64,000 nt of DNA from Rhodoferax sp. OV413 (GTDB taxonomy: Bacteria; Pseudomonadota; Gammaproteobacteria; Burkholderiales; Burkholderiaceae_C), in NCBI RefSeq assembly GCF_900104385.1, contig NZ_FNJA01000001.1, positions 1,028,386-1,092,385 of the forward strand, written 5' to 3'. Shown in pieces: positions 44,959 to 54,527 of the stretch. Each line of letters opens with the position of its first letter. The stretch's first letter is position 1. The notes beneath the pieces were generated by a model, which was not told the origin of the DNA, ran no database searches, and worked only from the letters and a program-made list of their open reading frames with translations. The position numbers and the translations under genes are program-made.

Positions 44959-46380
44959 ATGAAGACAATTATTTTTGGAAAACTCGGCGGACTGTTGCTG
45001 GTGGCGATCTTGCTGCTGCTGGGGCTGGACCAGATCACCAGCCTGGTCCACGAACGCCAGGGGCGGCACCAAAGTGCAGTCGACAGCGTGGCCCGCAGCC
45101 TGGCCGGCAGCCAGACGCTGCTGGGGCCGCTGCTGCACATGCGTTGCACCGAGGAATGGAACACCTCCAGCGACAAAGGCCCGGTGCACCAGCGCCGCGA
45201 TTTCACCCTGTCCGCGGCGCCCAGCAACCTGGCGCTCAGCGGCAGCAGCCAGGTGGAAGCCCGTGCGCGCGGCCTGCATGCCACCCAGGTCTACACCTAC
45301 AAATCGCACATCAGCGCCCAATGGCCCAACCTGAAGGCGCTGGCCATGGGCCGGCAGAACACCGGCTCCAAGGTGCAATGCGACACCCCGGTGCTGATGC
45401 TGGCGGTGTCCGACGCGCGCGGCATCCGCCAGGCCGAGGTCAAGATCAACGGCGCAGTGCAAGAGGTGCAGGCCGGTACGCAGCACGCCGCCTACCCCCG
45501 TGGTATCCAGGCCAGCCTGCCAGGCAACATACAAGCCAACGCCCCGCTGGTGGCCGAGGTAGAGCTGGAATTGCTCGGCACCGAAAGCCTGAACTTCGTG
45601 CCCGTGGGCAGCGCCACCCAGGTCAACCTGACGTCCAACTGGCCACACCCCAGCTTCACCGGCCAGTTCCTGCCCTCAGAGCGCAAGATCAGCGAAAAAG
45701 GCTTTGAGGCCAGCTGGCGCATCTCCGCCCTGGCCAGCAACGCGCAGCAGGCCGTGCTCAGCGAAGGCGCGCTGTGCAGCGGCAACAGCATGGGCGGGTC
45801 CGCCCACGACAGCCCCGCCGATGCGGTCACGGCCGCCGCCGTGGTGGCCGGCAGCTCCGACTGTGTGGAAACCCTGGGGCTGGGCTTTATCGACCCGATC
45901 AACACCTATTCGCTGTCCGACCGGGCCACCAAATACGGCCTGCTGTTCATCGCGCTCACCTTCGTGGCGGTGGGCCTTTTCGAATTCATGCGCGGGCTGC
46001 GGGTCCACCCAGTGCAGTACTTCCTGGTAGGCGCGGCGATCAGCATCTTCTTCCTGCTGCTGGTGAGCCTGTCCGAGCACCTGCCGTTTGACGCCGCCTA
46101 TGCCATCGGCGCCAGCGCCTGTGTGCTGCTGCTCAGCTACTACGCCAGCCACATGCTGCGCAGCTGGAAGCGCGGCCTGCCGTTTGGCGCGGGCATCGCC
46201 GCCTTGTACGGCCTGCTCTATATGCTGCTGCAACTGGAGCAAACCGCGCTGGTGGTGGGTGCGCTGGCCTTGTTCAGCGTGCTGGCCGCGGTGATGATGC
46301 TGACACGCAAGGTGGACTGGTATGGCCGGCTGCAGAGCCCACCCAACGCCACCTCTGCCGCCCAACCTGAAGCGCCATGA
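44959..46380 (+). CDS. creD: Inner-membrane protein CreD
   Basis: 473 aa. The N-terminal helix is FGKLGGLLLVAILLLLGL, a large periplasmic domain follows (about 30-310), then five or six C-terminal helices. CreD signatures include KYGLLFIALTFVAVGLFEF, HPVQYFLVGAAISIFFLLL and LSEHLPFDAAY. CreD is induced by CreBC; loss affects envelope integrity in some species. The cre-tag upstream and a Shine-Dalgarno AAAGGAG support the start at 44959. It overlaps the DUF2809 gene by 4 bp. Confidence 0.92.
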   Translation: MKTIIFGKLGGLLLVAILLLLGLDQITSLVHERQGRHQSAVDSVARSLAGSQTLLGPLLHMRCTEEWNTSSDKGPVHQRRDFTLSAAPSNLALSGSSQVEARARGLHATQVYTYKSHISAQWPNLKALAMGRQNTGSKVQCDTPVLMLAVSDARGIRQAEVKINGAVQEVQAGTQHAAYPRGIQASLPGNIQANAPLVAEVELELLGTESLNFVPVGSATQVNLTSNWPHPSFTGQFLPSERKISEKGFEASWRISALASNAQQAVLSEGALCSGNSMGGSAHDSPADAVTAAAVVAGSSDCVETLGLGFIDPINTYSLSDRATKYGLLFIALTFVAVGLFEFMRGLRVHPVQYFLVGAAISIFFLLLVSLSEHLPFDAAYAIGASACVLLLSYYASHMLRSWKRGLPFGAGIAALYGLLYMLLQLEQTALVVGALALFSVLAAVMMLTRKVDWYGRLQSPPNATSAAQPEAP

Positions 46381-46778
46381 ACCCATTCACCTTCCGCCCC
46401 CAGTGGCTGCTCGCAGCCCTGGCACTGCTAGCCATCGAAGTGACCATCGCCCGCTATGCGCCGCAGGGCGTGCTGCGCGGCTTTGGCGGCGATGTGCTGG
46501 TGGTGGTGCTGGTGTATGCCTTGCTGCGCAGCTGCGTGGCGCAGCCGGCCGCACGGCTGGCGCTATGGGCGCTGCTGTTCGCATGTGCGATCGAGGGCCT
46601 GCAAGGCCTGGGCATGGTCGACCTGCTGGGCCTGCACGACCAGACAGCGCTGCACCGCGTTCTGCGCATCGCCCTGGGCACCACCTTCGACCTGTGGGAC
46701 CTGGTGGCCTACGGATGCGGCTGGCTGGTGTGCCGCGCGCTGGATCTGCCCGGGCTTGCCTTCCGGCCAGCCCGTTGA
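46377..46778 (+). CDS. DUF2809 family membrane protein
   Basis: 133 aa, four predicted helices (VanZ/DUF2809 type; FAHYDLWD-like ending seen as GTTFDLWDLVAYGCG). The function is unknown. The ATG overlaps the creD stop (ATGA), so it is probably co-expressed with creD under CreB control. Confidence 0.75.
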   Translation: MNPFTFRPQWLLAALALLAIEVTIARYAPQGVLRGFGGDVLVVVLVYALLRSCVAQPAARLALWALLFACAIEGLQGLGMVDLLGLHDQTALHRVLRIALGTTFDLWDLVAYGCGWLVCRALDLPGLAFRPAR

Positions 46779-46794
46779 ACCCGGGTGGACCCGA

Positions 46795-47403
46795 CTAAAA
46801 CCGGTTGGTAAATTCCGTAAACGTTGTCTCCGGGCAATGCCCGCTTGAACGACTGCCTTCGCGATTGCCTTCGTAGTAGTTCCAACGATATGCCATTTCA
46901 GTGCCATCCCGGCAAGCCACACCTTCGTACAACTTGCCGTAAGTGGCTCTGGCCCCCGAGGACGATCGAAAGCTATCCTTGACTTCAACCGCCAGCACGC
47001 CGTTTTCTGGATAAACCCTCAACACGCCAAAGGACGCATTGCTCGGAATGTCGTAATGGACATAGAGGGCGTTGCGCTCAGCATCCGGGGACGCATTGGT
47101 GATCAATATAAAAACAGCCTGTTGTTGCGCCACCAACTCTTGCTGCGTCAGGTGGGTAAACGATGAGGATTTGATTTTTGCGCCAAATTTCAGTGCCGAA
47201 CCTAGCACCAGCAAAGGCTTTCGCTCCTCGGTATCCGCAGGGTTGAACCGATGCAGAAGCGATTTTTTAAACTTGCTGACAACTGCCGAGAAGATTTCAT
47301 CGTCGCTGAATTTTTGCTGCTGCAGCTCCAAAGCCCACACAGGACTTGCAACACACAGCAGCACTAGCGCTATTAATTTTTGTACTCTCAAATACATCAT
47401 CAC
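46795..47403 (-). CDS. Hypothetical exported protein
   Basis: About 202 aa, not recognised. The signal peptide KLIALVLLCVASPVWA (cleavage about residue 24) is clear. The mature part is mixed alpha/beta with two cysteines near the C-terminus (VACRDG, SGHCPE), compatible with a disulfide. The base composition is distinctly more A+T-rich than its neighbours, which suggests a later arrival. Several ATGs at the start (MMMY) leave the exact initiation unclear. Convergent with the DUF2809 gene. Confidence 0.6.
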   Translation of the reverse strand: MMMYLRVQKLIALVLLCVASPVWALELQQQKFSDDEIFSAVVSKFKKSLLHRFNPADTEERKPLLVLGSALKFGAKIKSSSFTHLTQQELVAQQQAVFILITNASPDAERNALYVHYDIPSNASFGVLRVYPENGVLAVEVKDSFRSSSGARATYGKLYEGVACRDGTEMAYRWNYYEGNREGSRSSGHCPETTFTEFTNRF

Positions 47404-47509
47404 TGAGCTGCCAAGAATGGGTTGAATGACCCGCGCCCCATGGGCGTAGCGAGCCGATAGTTTTGAAGTGGCCAGATTGCCGGTTGCCCGGGGCTCAATC
47501 TGCCCAGGC

Positions 47510-48283
47510 TTACTTGCCCACCAGCTCGTTGAGCTTGGCCGCCTCGAAACACTCGCTGCGGGCCGCGTCGCTGGGCACGCAGTCGGGCGTCTGCTGGCGG
47601 GCCGACAGGGTTTCGATGGCCTGCCACAGCAGCGCGATCTGGTGCTCCTGGCTGGAGGCGTTGTCGATCAGGCCGCGCATGGCTTCGCCGATCGGGTCGC
47701 CATCTGGGGTGATGCCATAGGCGCTGAAGCGCGGCGTGGCCATGGCGGCATCGCCCACCTGGCCGTCTTTCGGCAGGATGATGCGGGCCGGAATGCCCAC
47801 CGCCGTGGCGCCAGCCGGCACCGGCTTGATGACCACGGCGTTCGAGCCGATCTTGGCGCCATCGCCCACGGTGAAGCCGCCCAGCACCTTGGCACCAGCG
47901 CTGACCACCACGTCGCGGCCCAGGGTCGGGTGGCGTTTCGTACCCTTGTACAGCGAGGTGCCGCCCAGCGTCACGCCCTGGTAGATGGTGCAGCCGTCGC
48001 CAATTTCGGCGGTCTCGCCGACCACCACGCCCATCGCGTGGTCGAAGAAAACCCGCTCGCCCAGCTTGGCGCCGGGGTGGATTTCGATGCCGGTGAGCCA
48101 GCGCGCGCAATGCGAGATGAAGCGCCCCAGCCATTTGAAGTTGCGGTTCCACAAGCCATGGGCCACGCGGTGCAGCACCACGGCGTGCAGGCCCGGATAG
48201 CAGGTCAGCACCTCCCAGGTACTGCGGGCAGCGGGGTCACGGTCGAGGATGCAGCGGATGTCGGAGCGGAGGCGGGAAAACAT
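47510..48283 (-). CDS. cysE: Serine O-acetyltransferase
   Basis: Makes O-acetylserine from serine and acetyl-CoA, the first step of cysteine synthesis. The 257 aa chain has an N-terminal helical domain and a left-handed beta-helix with hexapeptide repeats ([48 protein letters not shown]). The catalytic His is in the [10 protein letters not shown] region. The C-terminal tail extends ~70 residues past the helix, as in the longer betaproteobacterial forms. It lies 9 bp after trmJ on the same strand. Confidence 0.94.
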   Translation of the reverse strand: MFSRLRSDIRCILDRDPAARSTWEVLTCYPGLHAVVLHRVAHGLWNRNFKWLGRFISHCARWLTGIEIHPGAKLGERVFFDHAMGVVVGETAEIGDGCTIYQGVTLGGTSLYKGTKRHPTLGRDVVVSAGAKVLGGFTVGDGAKIGSNAVVIKPVPAGATAVGIPARIILPKDGQVGDAAMATPRFSAYGITPDGDPIGEAMRGLIDNASSQEHQIALLWQAIETLSARQQTPDCVPSDAARSECFEAAKLNELVGK

Positions 48284-48292
48284 CAGAATAGT

Positions 48293-49090
48293 CTAGTCGT
48301 TTGCTGGGGATTGCGCTTTATCCGCCATCTGCGAGATGGCTTTGGCGATGCCACGCAGGATGTGGATTTCTTCCTGCAGCGGCTGGGCGCGGTTGAACAG
48401 CTGGTTCAGGCGTGGCATCAGCTTCTTGGGCGCTGCCGGGTCCAGGAAGCCCAGCTCGGTGAGCGCCTGCTCCCAGTGCGCCAGCATGCCGGCCACCTGG
48501 CGTGCGTCGGCCCGCACCGGCTCCGGTGTAGAGGCCTCGACCGCGAAGCCGCCCAGGGCCATGCGCCATTCGTAGGCGATCAGCTGTACGGCGGCAGCCA
48601 GGTTCAGCGAGCCGAACTTGGGGTTGGTGGGAATGCTGAGAGCCACATGGCTGCGGTACACGTCTTCGTTGGCCATGCCGAAGCGTTCGCAGCCAAACAG
48701 AAACGCCACGCCCTCCGGCAGGCTTGATGGCAAATCGACCTCCGACGCATATTCCGCCTGCGCGGGAAGCTCCTGTTTCAATAGCATTTCAAAATGCTGG
48801 CGTGGCGCGCGGGTAGGCGGGCCGAAGTCGCGCGGCGTCATCGCCGTGGCACACAAATGGTCCATGCCGTCCAGCGCCTCGTCCAGCGTGGCGACGATGC
48901 GGGCATTGTTCAGTACGTCCAGGGCGCCGCTGGCGCGCTGTATGGTTTCCAGCCGGCGCAGCACATTTGGCCAGCGCGGGTTGACCAGCACCAGGTCGTC
49001 GAAGCCCATGACTTTCATGGCGCGGGCAGTAGCGCCCACATTGCCAGCGTGGCTGGGTTGGATCAGAATAAAACGGGTTTGCATCGGCAA
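48293..49090 (-). CDS. trmJ: tRNA (cytidine/uridine-2'-O-)-methyltransferase TrmJ
   Basis: SPOUT methylase that modifies position 32 of tRNA. It has 265 aa with motif 1 IQPSHAGNVGATARAMK (10-26), motif 2 FLFGCERFGM (about 131-140) and motif 3 LNLAAAVQLIAYE. The knot is formed by these motifs. Residues 102-120, just before motif 2, match a dispersed repeat. The start is the ATG at 49088-49090 or the second Met two codons later. Confidence 0.9.
   Translation of the reverse strand: MPMQTRFILIQPSHAGNVGATARAMKVMGFDDLVLVNPRWPNVLRRLETIQRASGALDVLNNARIVATLDEALDGMDHLCATAMTPRDFGPPTRAPRQHFEMLLKQELPAQAEYASEVDLPSSLPEGVAFLFGCERFGMANEDVYRSHVALSIPTNPKFGSLNLAAAVQLIAYEWRMALGGFAVEASTPEPVRADARQVAGMLAHWEQALTELGFLDPAAPKKLMPRLNQLFNRAQPLQEEIHILRGIAKAISQMADKAQSPAND
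48730..48786 (+). repeat. Palindromic repeat-like segment inside trmJ
   Basis: AAATCGACCTCCGACGCATA, TTCCGCCTGCGC and a terminal TCAATAGCA align closely with the clean intergenic copy at 24977-25032. It encodes residues 102-120 of TrmJ on the opposite strand. Confidence 0.5.
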
Positions 49091-49180
49091 TATCGGGGAA
49101 ATTGGGCGAACAGGTAAAATCCCCCGATTGTCGCTGCCTGCATCGCCCGGCCGCTCTTCATTTGCTCTTACCTACAATCT

Positions 49181-50095
49181 ATGGCGCTCCCCAACCTACA
49201 CCCGATGCTTAACGTGGCCGTCAAGGCCGCCCGTGCCGCTGGCTCCCTCATCAACCGTGCGGCACTCGATGTCGAAGCGGTGCGAATCTCGCAAAAGCAG
49301 ATCAACGACTTCGTCACCGAAGTCGATCAGGCGGCCGAGAAAGTGATCATCGAGACACTGCTGACGGCCTACCCCGGCCACGGCATACTGGCAGAAGAAT
49401 CGGGTTCGGAGTTTGGCGCCAAAGATTCAGAGTTTGTGTGGATCATCGATCCACTCGACGGCACCACCAACTTCATCCACGGCTTTCCGTTCTACTGCGT
49501 CAGCATCGCGCTGGCCGTGCAGGGCAAGATCGAACAGGCCGTGGTCTATGACCCCACCCGCAACGACTTGTTCACCGCCACCAAGGGCCGTGGCGCCTAC
49601 ATGAACGAGCGCCGCATCCGCGTGTCCAAGCGCGTGCGCTTGAACGAATGCCTGATCTCCACGGGCTTCCCGTTCCGTCCGGGCGACAACTTCAAGAACT
49701 ACCTGGGCATGATGTCCGACCTGATGCCCAAGCTGGCCGGCATGCGCCGCCCGGGCGCAGCCGCGCTGGACATGGCCTATGTGGCCGCCGGCTTTACCGA
49801 CGGCTTCTTTGAAACCGGCCTGAACCCCTGGGACATGGCCGCTGGCTCGCTGCTGATCACCGAAGCCGGTGGTCTGGTGGGCAACTTCACCGGCGAAGCC
49901 GACTTCCTGGAACAAAAGGAATGCATGGCCGCCAATCCCCGCGTCTATGGCCAGCTGGTCAGCATCCTGGGCAAGTACAGCAAGTTCGCCAGCGCGGGCG
50001 AAAAAGCCACGCTGCGCCAGGCCGCTGCTGCAGATGCCGAAGAAGCCGTCAGCACCGAGCCTGACGCCAGCGCCAGCGAAGACGCGCCGTTCTAA
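49181..50095 (+). CDS. suhB: Inositol-1-monophosphatase SuhB
   Basis: 304 aa Mg-dependent phosphatase; SuhB also acts in rRNA transcription antitermination. Metal motifs are EE in [26 protein letters not shown] (about 87-103) and the C-terminal [17 protein letters not shown]. The tail from about 265 is an acidic Ala/Glu extension. It is divergent from trmJ. It may supply inositol to the inositol-type genes 4 kb away, but the two are not linked in transcription. Confidence 0.93.
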   Translation: MALPNLHPMLNVAVKAARAAGSLINRAALDVEAVRISQKQINDFVTEVDQAAEKVIIETLLTAYPGHGILAEESGSEFGAKDSEFVWIIDPLDGTTNFIHGFPFYCVSIALAVQGKIEQAVVYDPTRNDLFTATKGRGAYMNERRIRVSKRVRLNECLISTGFPFRPGDNFKNYLGMMSDLMPKLAGMRRPGAAALDMAYVAAGFTDGFFETGLNPWDMAAGSLLITEAGGLVGNFTGEADFLEQKECMAANPRVYGQLVSILGKYSKFASAGEKATLRQAAAADAEEAVSTEPDASASEDAPF

Positions 50096-50124
50096 GCCCG
50101 GCGCCGCGTAGCCGGGGCCCACAG

Positions 50125-52077
50125 CTACCGCAATGCCGGTAGCGCGGTTTCCGTCAGCTTGAAAACGCCCACGGCCTGGGCCAGGCGCTGCGCTTGGTCG
50201 CGCAGGCTTTCGGCGGCGGCCGCCGATTCTTCGACCAGTGCTGCGTTCTGCTGCGTCATCTGGTCCAGCTGGCTGACCGAGGTGTTCAGCTGGCCAATCC
50301 CTTCAGACTGCTCGCCCGACGCCGCAGTGATCTCGCCGATGATGTCGCTCACGCGCTGCACCGAACCAACGATCTCCTCCATGGTCTGGCCGGCACTCTG
50401 CACCAGCCGCGAGCCTCCCGCCACTTTGCCCACCGAGGCGCTGATCAGCAGCTTGATCTCCTTGGCGGCCTCGGCGCTGCGCTGCGCCAGGTTGCGCACC
50501 TCGCTGGCCACCACGGCAAAGCCACGGCCTTGTTCGCCAGCACGGGCTGCCTCTACGGCGGCGTTCAAGGCCAGGATGTTGGTCTGGAAGGCGATGCCGT
50601 CGATCACGCCAATGATGTCGCCAATCTTCTGCGAGCTGCGGTTGATGTCATCCATGGTCGCCACCACCTGGCCCACCACCGCGCCACCGCGCGCTGCCAC
50701 TTCGGCGGCCGACGCCGCCAGCTGGTTCGCCTGGCGTGCCGCATCGGCCGAGCTCTTCACCGTATCGGTAAGCTGCTCCATGCTGGTGGCGGCAGTTTGC
50801 AAGTTGCTGGCCGTTTGTTCGGTGCGCACGCTCAGGTCCTGGCTGCCGCTGGCGATCTCGGAGCTGGCCGTGCCTATGCTTTCCACCGAGGCGCGCACCT
50901 GCAGCAGGGTCTGGCAATAGCGTTGGCGCAGGCTCTCGACTTCGTTCACCAGCGCCCCGATTTCATCCTGGCGCGCCGAATGGAACACCTGGGTCAGGTC
51001 GCCCTGCGCCACCAGGGTGATGGCGCCGGTCAATTCCCCCAGCGGCTGGCTCACCGTGCGGCGCACCAGCATGAACAAGCCGGCGGCCAGCAGCAGCGCC
51101 GTGCCTACCAGCAGGCTCCAGATGACCCGCATATTGGCCCAGTACAGCGCCATGGATTCCTGTTCGGAAATTTCGGCCACGATCCAGCCACCGCCCTCCT
51201 TGGTCTTGCGCATCACGGCCCAGCGGTCTTCGCCCGGCTCGCCCAGAAACGACGGCGCGTGGCGCACATAGCCTTCGGGCGCTTCGGCCAGGGCGGCCAG
51301 AAACTTGTCGGCATCGGGGTAGACTTCCAGTACCTTCTTGCCCCTGGCCTGCGGGTGCGCAGTAAACCGGGCGTCCACCAGCGGGCCGCTGGCGTCGATG
51401 TAGTAGGCCCCGCCGGTGTCAAAAAACCGGGTGTCGGCAATCTGCTTGCCCATCACGAATTGCTGGAACGACACATCGCTGCCCGCAAACAGCACGCCCA
51501 CCACCGCGCCTGCCGCGTCCTTCAGTGGTTCGAACTGGGCCATATAGGGCTTGCCGTACAGCTTGACCGGGCCGGCATAGCTCTCGCCCGCCAGCACCAG
51601 CTTGTAGGCCGGATGGTTGCGGTCCAGCAGCGTGCCGATATCCCGGGCTCCGTCGTCCTTGCGCAGCGACGAAGTGATGGATTCAAAATCCTCTCCCTTT
51701 TTGGCAAACACCGTGGCCACACCGCCGGTATCGCGCGAATATTTGTCCACCGCCTGGAAGTCGTCGTTGATCGCCGCGCCGCCGCTGACCAGCTCGCCGC
51801 TGGCCGGGTCAAGCGCCACGGTGCGGTCAAAGTTACGCCGGATGCTGGTGAAGGACTTGACCACCAGCCCGCGGTTGACCTGGTCCGACGCATCGGCCGA
51901 GGCCACCATGCCCTGCACCCGCTCGGCCACCGAAGCTACCCGCAGCGCGTGGATGCTGTTGTGTTCCATCACCCCGATAGCCACCCCCACGCCGATCAGC
52001 ACCGCCGTCAGACCGGCGAACGACAGCAGCGCCAACTTGCGCGCCACCGACTTCTTCTGCATCTTGAACTTGAACAT
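50125..52077 (-). CDS. Methyl-accepting chemotaxis protein with dCACHE-type sensor
   Basis: Membrane chemoreceptor of 650 aa. A first helix lies at about 14-37 and a large periplasmic Cache domain (Cache 3/Cache 2-like, about 40-320; [29 protein letters not shown]). A second helix lies at about 325-347. A HAMP follows (about 348-400) and a signalling domain with the conserved hairpin tip [28 protein letters not shown] (quoted in part: [20 protein letters not shown]). The ligand is unknown. It is single, with a terminator-like region before its neighbour. Confidence 0.93.
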   Translation of the reverse strand: MFKFKMQKKSVARKLALLSFAGLTAVLIGVGVAIGVMEHNSIHALRVASVAERVQGMVASADASDQVNRGLVVKSFTSIRRNFDRTVALDPASGELVSGGAAINDDFQAVDKYSRDTGGVATVFAKKGEDFESITSSLRKDDGARDIGTLLDRNHPAYKLVLAGESYAGPVKLYGKPYMAQFEPLKDAAGAVVGVLFAGSDVSFQQFVMGKQIADTRFFDTGGAYYIDASGPLVDARFTAHPQARGKKVLEVYPDADKFLAALAEAPEGYVRHAPSFLGEPGEDRWAVMRKTKEGGGWIVAEISEQESMALYWANMRVIWSLLVGTALLLAAGLFMLVRRTVSQPLGELTGAITLVAQGDLTQVFHSARQDEIGALVNEVESLRQRYCQTLLQVRASVESIGTASSEIASGSQDLSVRTEQTASNLQTAATSMEQLTDTVKSSADAARQANQLAASAAEVAARGGAVVGQVVATMDDINRSSQKIGDIIGVIDGIAFQTNILALNAAVEAARAGEQGRGFAVVASEVRNLAQRSAEAAKEIKLLISASVGKVAGGSRLVQSAGQTMEEIVGSVQRVSDIIGEITAASGEQSEGIGQLNTSVSQLDQMTQQNAALVEESAAAAESLRDQAQRLAQAVGVFKLTETALPALR

Positions 52078-52141
52078 TGTCTCCGTCCTCTTCTTATGTA
52101 AATGCCAACAGATACGGGCGCGCCTGCACAGGGCTGGCGTA

Positions 52142-52178
52142 TAAAAAACGCCGCCCGGCCAGATGGCCGCGCGGCGTT
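52142..52178 (-). terminator. Strong terminator after the Gfo/Idh/MocA operon
   Basis: Arms AACGCCGC (52147-52154) and GCGGCGTT (52171-52178) with an inner GGCC stem, followed on the minus strand by TTTTTTAT. It is 43 bp past the stop at 52221. Confidence 0.9.
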
Positions 52179-52220
52179 ATCAAAGATGTCTGGCTGTATG
52201 CGCGGTAAACCGACGCCGCG

Positions 52221-53255
52221 CTACACGGGCTCCGCCTGTCCGCTGTGCAGCGAACGGGTGATGGCCAGCCCGATGCGGGTGGCTTCCAGTGCATCGGCCA
52301 GGGTCAGCGTCAACGGCTGCTCGCCGCGGCAGGCCGCGACAAAGGCCGCCATCTCGGTGGCGAATGCGGTCTCGAAGCGCTCGTAAAAGTCCTTCACCAC
52401 CGCGTGGCGCACGCCATGGCTGTCGCTGCGCACCACGCGGTCGCGGGCCGCGTGCTCGCCCACCGTCAGCTTGCCGGCGGTACCTATGACTTCGGTGCTG
52501 GTTTCATGCCCATGGGCCATGGTGCGCGATGCGTACAGCACAGCCCGCGCGCCGCCTTCAAATTCGACAATCGCCAGGCCGTTATCCACATCGCCAAACT
52601 CGGCCAGCGCCGGGTGCAGCGCCGTGGTGCCGGTGGCAAATGCGCGCAAGGCTTTGGGCCGACCCAGCATCCAGCGCGCCAGGTCGATGTCGTGCACGCT
52701 GCAGTCCATGAAGATGCCGCCCGAGGTGGGCGCAAACCGCACGAAGAAGCCTTCGGGGTCGTTCTGGTCGCAGGTCTGCGAACGCACCAGGAATGGCTGG
52801 CCGATCTCGCCCGCTGCCACGCTGGCCTGGGCGGCCATGTAGCTGGGGTCAAAGCGCCGCACAAAGCCGACCATCGCAACCTGCGCCGGATGCCGCTCGG
52901 CCACGGCCAGCACGCGTTCGCAGTCGGCCACGTTCAGGGCCAAAGGTTTTTCCACGAACACATGCTTGCCAGCTTCGAGTGCAGCAATCGTCTGGTTCGC
53001 GTGCAGCGAGGTCGGCGTGACCAGCACCACTGCGTCGATCTCCGGGTCAGCGATGAAAGCGTCAAAGTCGTCATACAGACGGCCTATGCCCAGCTGCTCA
53101 CCAGCAAATGCGCGTTCGCTGGCGACCGGGCTGCAGGCCGCAACCAGATTGCAGTGGCGGGTGCGGAAGGCCAGGGCCTCCGCATGGCGTTGGCCCAGCC
53201 GGCCCAGGCCGGCGATGCCGATGCGCAATGGGGTAGAACCAGAGGTAGTCGCCAT
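52221..53255 (-). CDS. Gfo/Idh/MocA-family NAD(P)-dependent dehydrogenase
   Basis: 344 aa sugar/inositol oxidoreductase. It has the Rossmann motif GIAGLGRLGQRH (13-24), VEKPLALN with the conserved catalytic Lys of EKP, and GFVRRFDPSY plus GGIFMDCSVHDIDLARW in the C-terminal domain. It is most like inositol 2-dehydrogenases or related sugar dehydrogenases. It follows the second dehydrogenase by 3 bp, so the two are co-transcribed. The exact substrate is uncertain. Confidence 0.88.
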   Translation of the reverse strand: MATTSGSTPLRIGIAGLGRLGQRHAEALAFRTRHCNLVAACSPVASERAFAGEQLGIGRLYDDFDAFIADPEIDAVVLVTPTSLHANQTIAALEAGKHVFVEKPLALNVADCERVLAVAERHPAQVAMVGFVRRFDPSYMAAQASVAAGEIGQPFLVRSQTCDQNDPEGFFVRFAPTSGGIFMDCSVHDIDLARWMLGRPKALRAFATGTTALHPALAEFGDVDNGLAIVEFEGGARAVLYASRTMAHGHETSTEVIGTAGKLTVGEHAARDRVVRSDSHGVRHAVVKDFYERFETAFATEMAAFVAACRGEQPLTLTLADALEATRIGLAITRSLHSGQAEPV

Positions 53256-53258
53256 GGC

Positions 53259-54254
53259 TTAGAACAGTACTGGTTGGCCGCTCTTGCAGCTTTCAGCGGC
53301 GGCGTCGGCCAGCTTCTGGGCGGCCACACCATCGGCCACCGTGGTCTTGAACGGCGTGCCGGCTTGCAGAGCTTCGAAGAAGTGTGCGATCTCCAGCTTG
53401 TAGGCCGCGGCATAGCGCTGCAGGAAGAAGGCCTCGGGCTTGTCGGCATGGATGCCGCTGGCGTTCCACTGCACGACTTCAGTCGGCGTGTGGTTGCCGC
53501 ATTGCAGCAGGCCGGCCGAGCCCAGCACTTCAAAGCGCTGGTCGTAACCGTAGGCGGCACGGCGGCTGGTGTTGATCTGGCACAGGCGGCCGGACTTGGT
53601 GCGGATGCTGACGGCGGTGCTGTCCACATCGCCGGCGGCGGCAATCGCCGGGTCGGTCAGCACCGATCCGGTGGCGCTGAGCCACACGGCTTCGTCGCCG
53701 TCGGCGCACAGAATCCAGCGGAACACGTCCAGGTCATGGATCAGCATGTCGCGGAAGATACCGCCGGAGGCCTTGATGTATTCCACCGGCGGTGCACCGG
53801 GGTCGCGGCTGGTGATGACCAGCATCTCGGGCTTGCCGATCTCGCCGGCCAGCAGACGGCGGCTGGCGTCGTTGAAGGTCGGGTCGAAACGGCGCTGAAA
53901 GCCGATCATGCAGGCCACACCGGCAGCCTTGACGGCGTCAGCGCAAGCCTGGGCGCGCGGCACCGACAGGTCCACCGGCTTTTCGCAAAAAATGTTCTTG
54001 CCGGCAGCAGCGGCGCGGGTGATCAGGTCGCTGTGGGTGTCGGTAGACGAGCAGATGGCCACCGCGTCAATGCTCTTGTCGGCCAGCACGGCTTCGATGG
54101 TGGACACCTGGGCGCCCAGTTGTTGTGCCAGGTCGCCGGCTGCGGCGGGTACCGGGTCGCACACGTACTGCAGCTTAACGCCAGGCAGTGCGGCGATGTT
54201 CGAGGAGTGGATGCGGCCAATGCGACCGGCACCGAAAACAGCAACGTTCTTCAT
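53259..54254 (-). CDS. iolG: Inositol 2-dehydrogenase-like (IolG-type) oxidoreductase
   Basis: 331 aa. Rossmann motif VFGAGRIGRIHSSNIA (about 5-20), the EKPVDLS catalytic Lys, GFQRRFDPTF and GGIFRDMLIHDLDVFRW match the IolG family well. It should oxidise myo-inositol or an isomer to an inosose with NAD. It starts a two-gene operon and is divergent from an IolI-like gene across a 273 bp A+T-rich region. Only part of the iol pathway (no iolB, C, D or E) is in the window, so a scyllo-inositol or other sugar route is also possible. Confidence 0.82.
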   Translation of the reverse strand: MKNVAVFGAGRIGRIHSSNIAALPGVKLQYVCDPVPAAAGDLAQQLGAQVSTIEAVLADKSIDAVAICSSTDTHSDLITRAAAAGKNIFCEKPVDLSVPRAQACADAVKAAGVACMIGFQRRFDPTFNDASRRLLAGEIGKPEMLVITSRDPGAPPVEYIKASGGIFRDMLIHDLDVFRWILCADGDEAVWLSATGSVLTDPAIAAAGDVDSTAVSIRTKSGRLCQINTSRRAAYGYDQRFEVLGSAGLLQCGNHTPTEVVQWNASGIHADKPEAFFLQRYAAAYKLEIAHFFEALQAGTPFKTTVADGVAAQKLADAAAESCKSGQPVLF

Positions 54255-54343
54255 AAATTTTCCAGAAAAAATAGCAGGGACAGGAACTTGAACAGGACTT
54301 GAAAACCCGCAAACCGGGCAACAGCAGGCAGGACTATACGGCG

Positions 54344-54432
54344 ATTTTCGACAATCGAAAATAATTTTCTAAAAAAATTAAAAATCGAATTTCACTTCAA
54401 GGTAAACCCTTAGAAATGACCAAAAATGGTCA
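54344..54432. promoter_or_regulatory. A+T-rich divergent control region with nested palindromes
   Basis: The iolG/iolI gap holds ATTTTCGA-CAA-TCGAAAAT (54344-54362), overlapped by GAAAAT-A-ATTTTC (54357-54369), and TGACC-AAAAAT-GGTCA (54417-54432). These are plausible operators for the LacI or RpiR regulators encoded downstream. The rest of the 273 bp gap shows no gene. Confidence 0.5.
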
Positions 54433-54527
54433 AAAAACCTGCTGCCAAGGGCCTGCAGTTTCTCTAGAGTGGCGGTTTGTTTTTCCCTGTCCATTCCCGA
54501 TTACCACCACCATAACGGAGACTTCCC

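Noticed and set aside
52245-54302. A 685-codon plus-strand open frame across both Gfo/Idh/MocA genes
   Set aside because: It is antisense to two clear dehydrogenases, spans their junction, and shows no protein family pattern.
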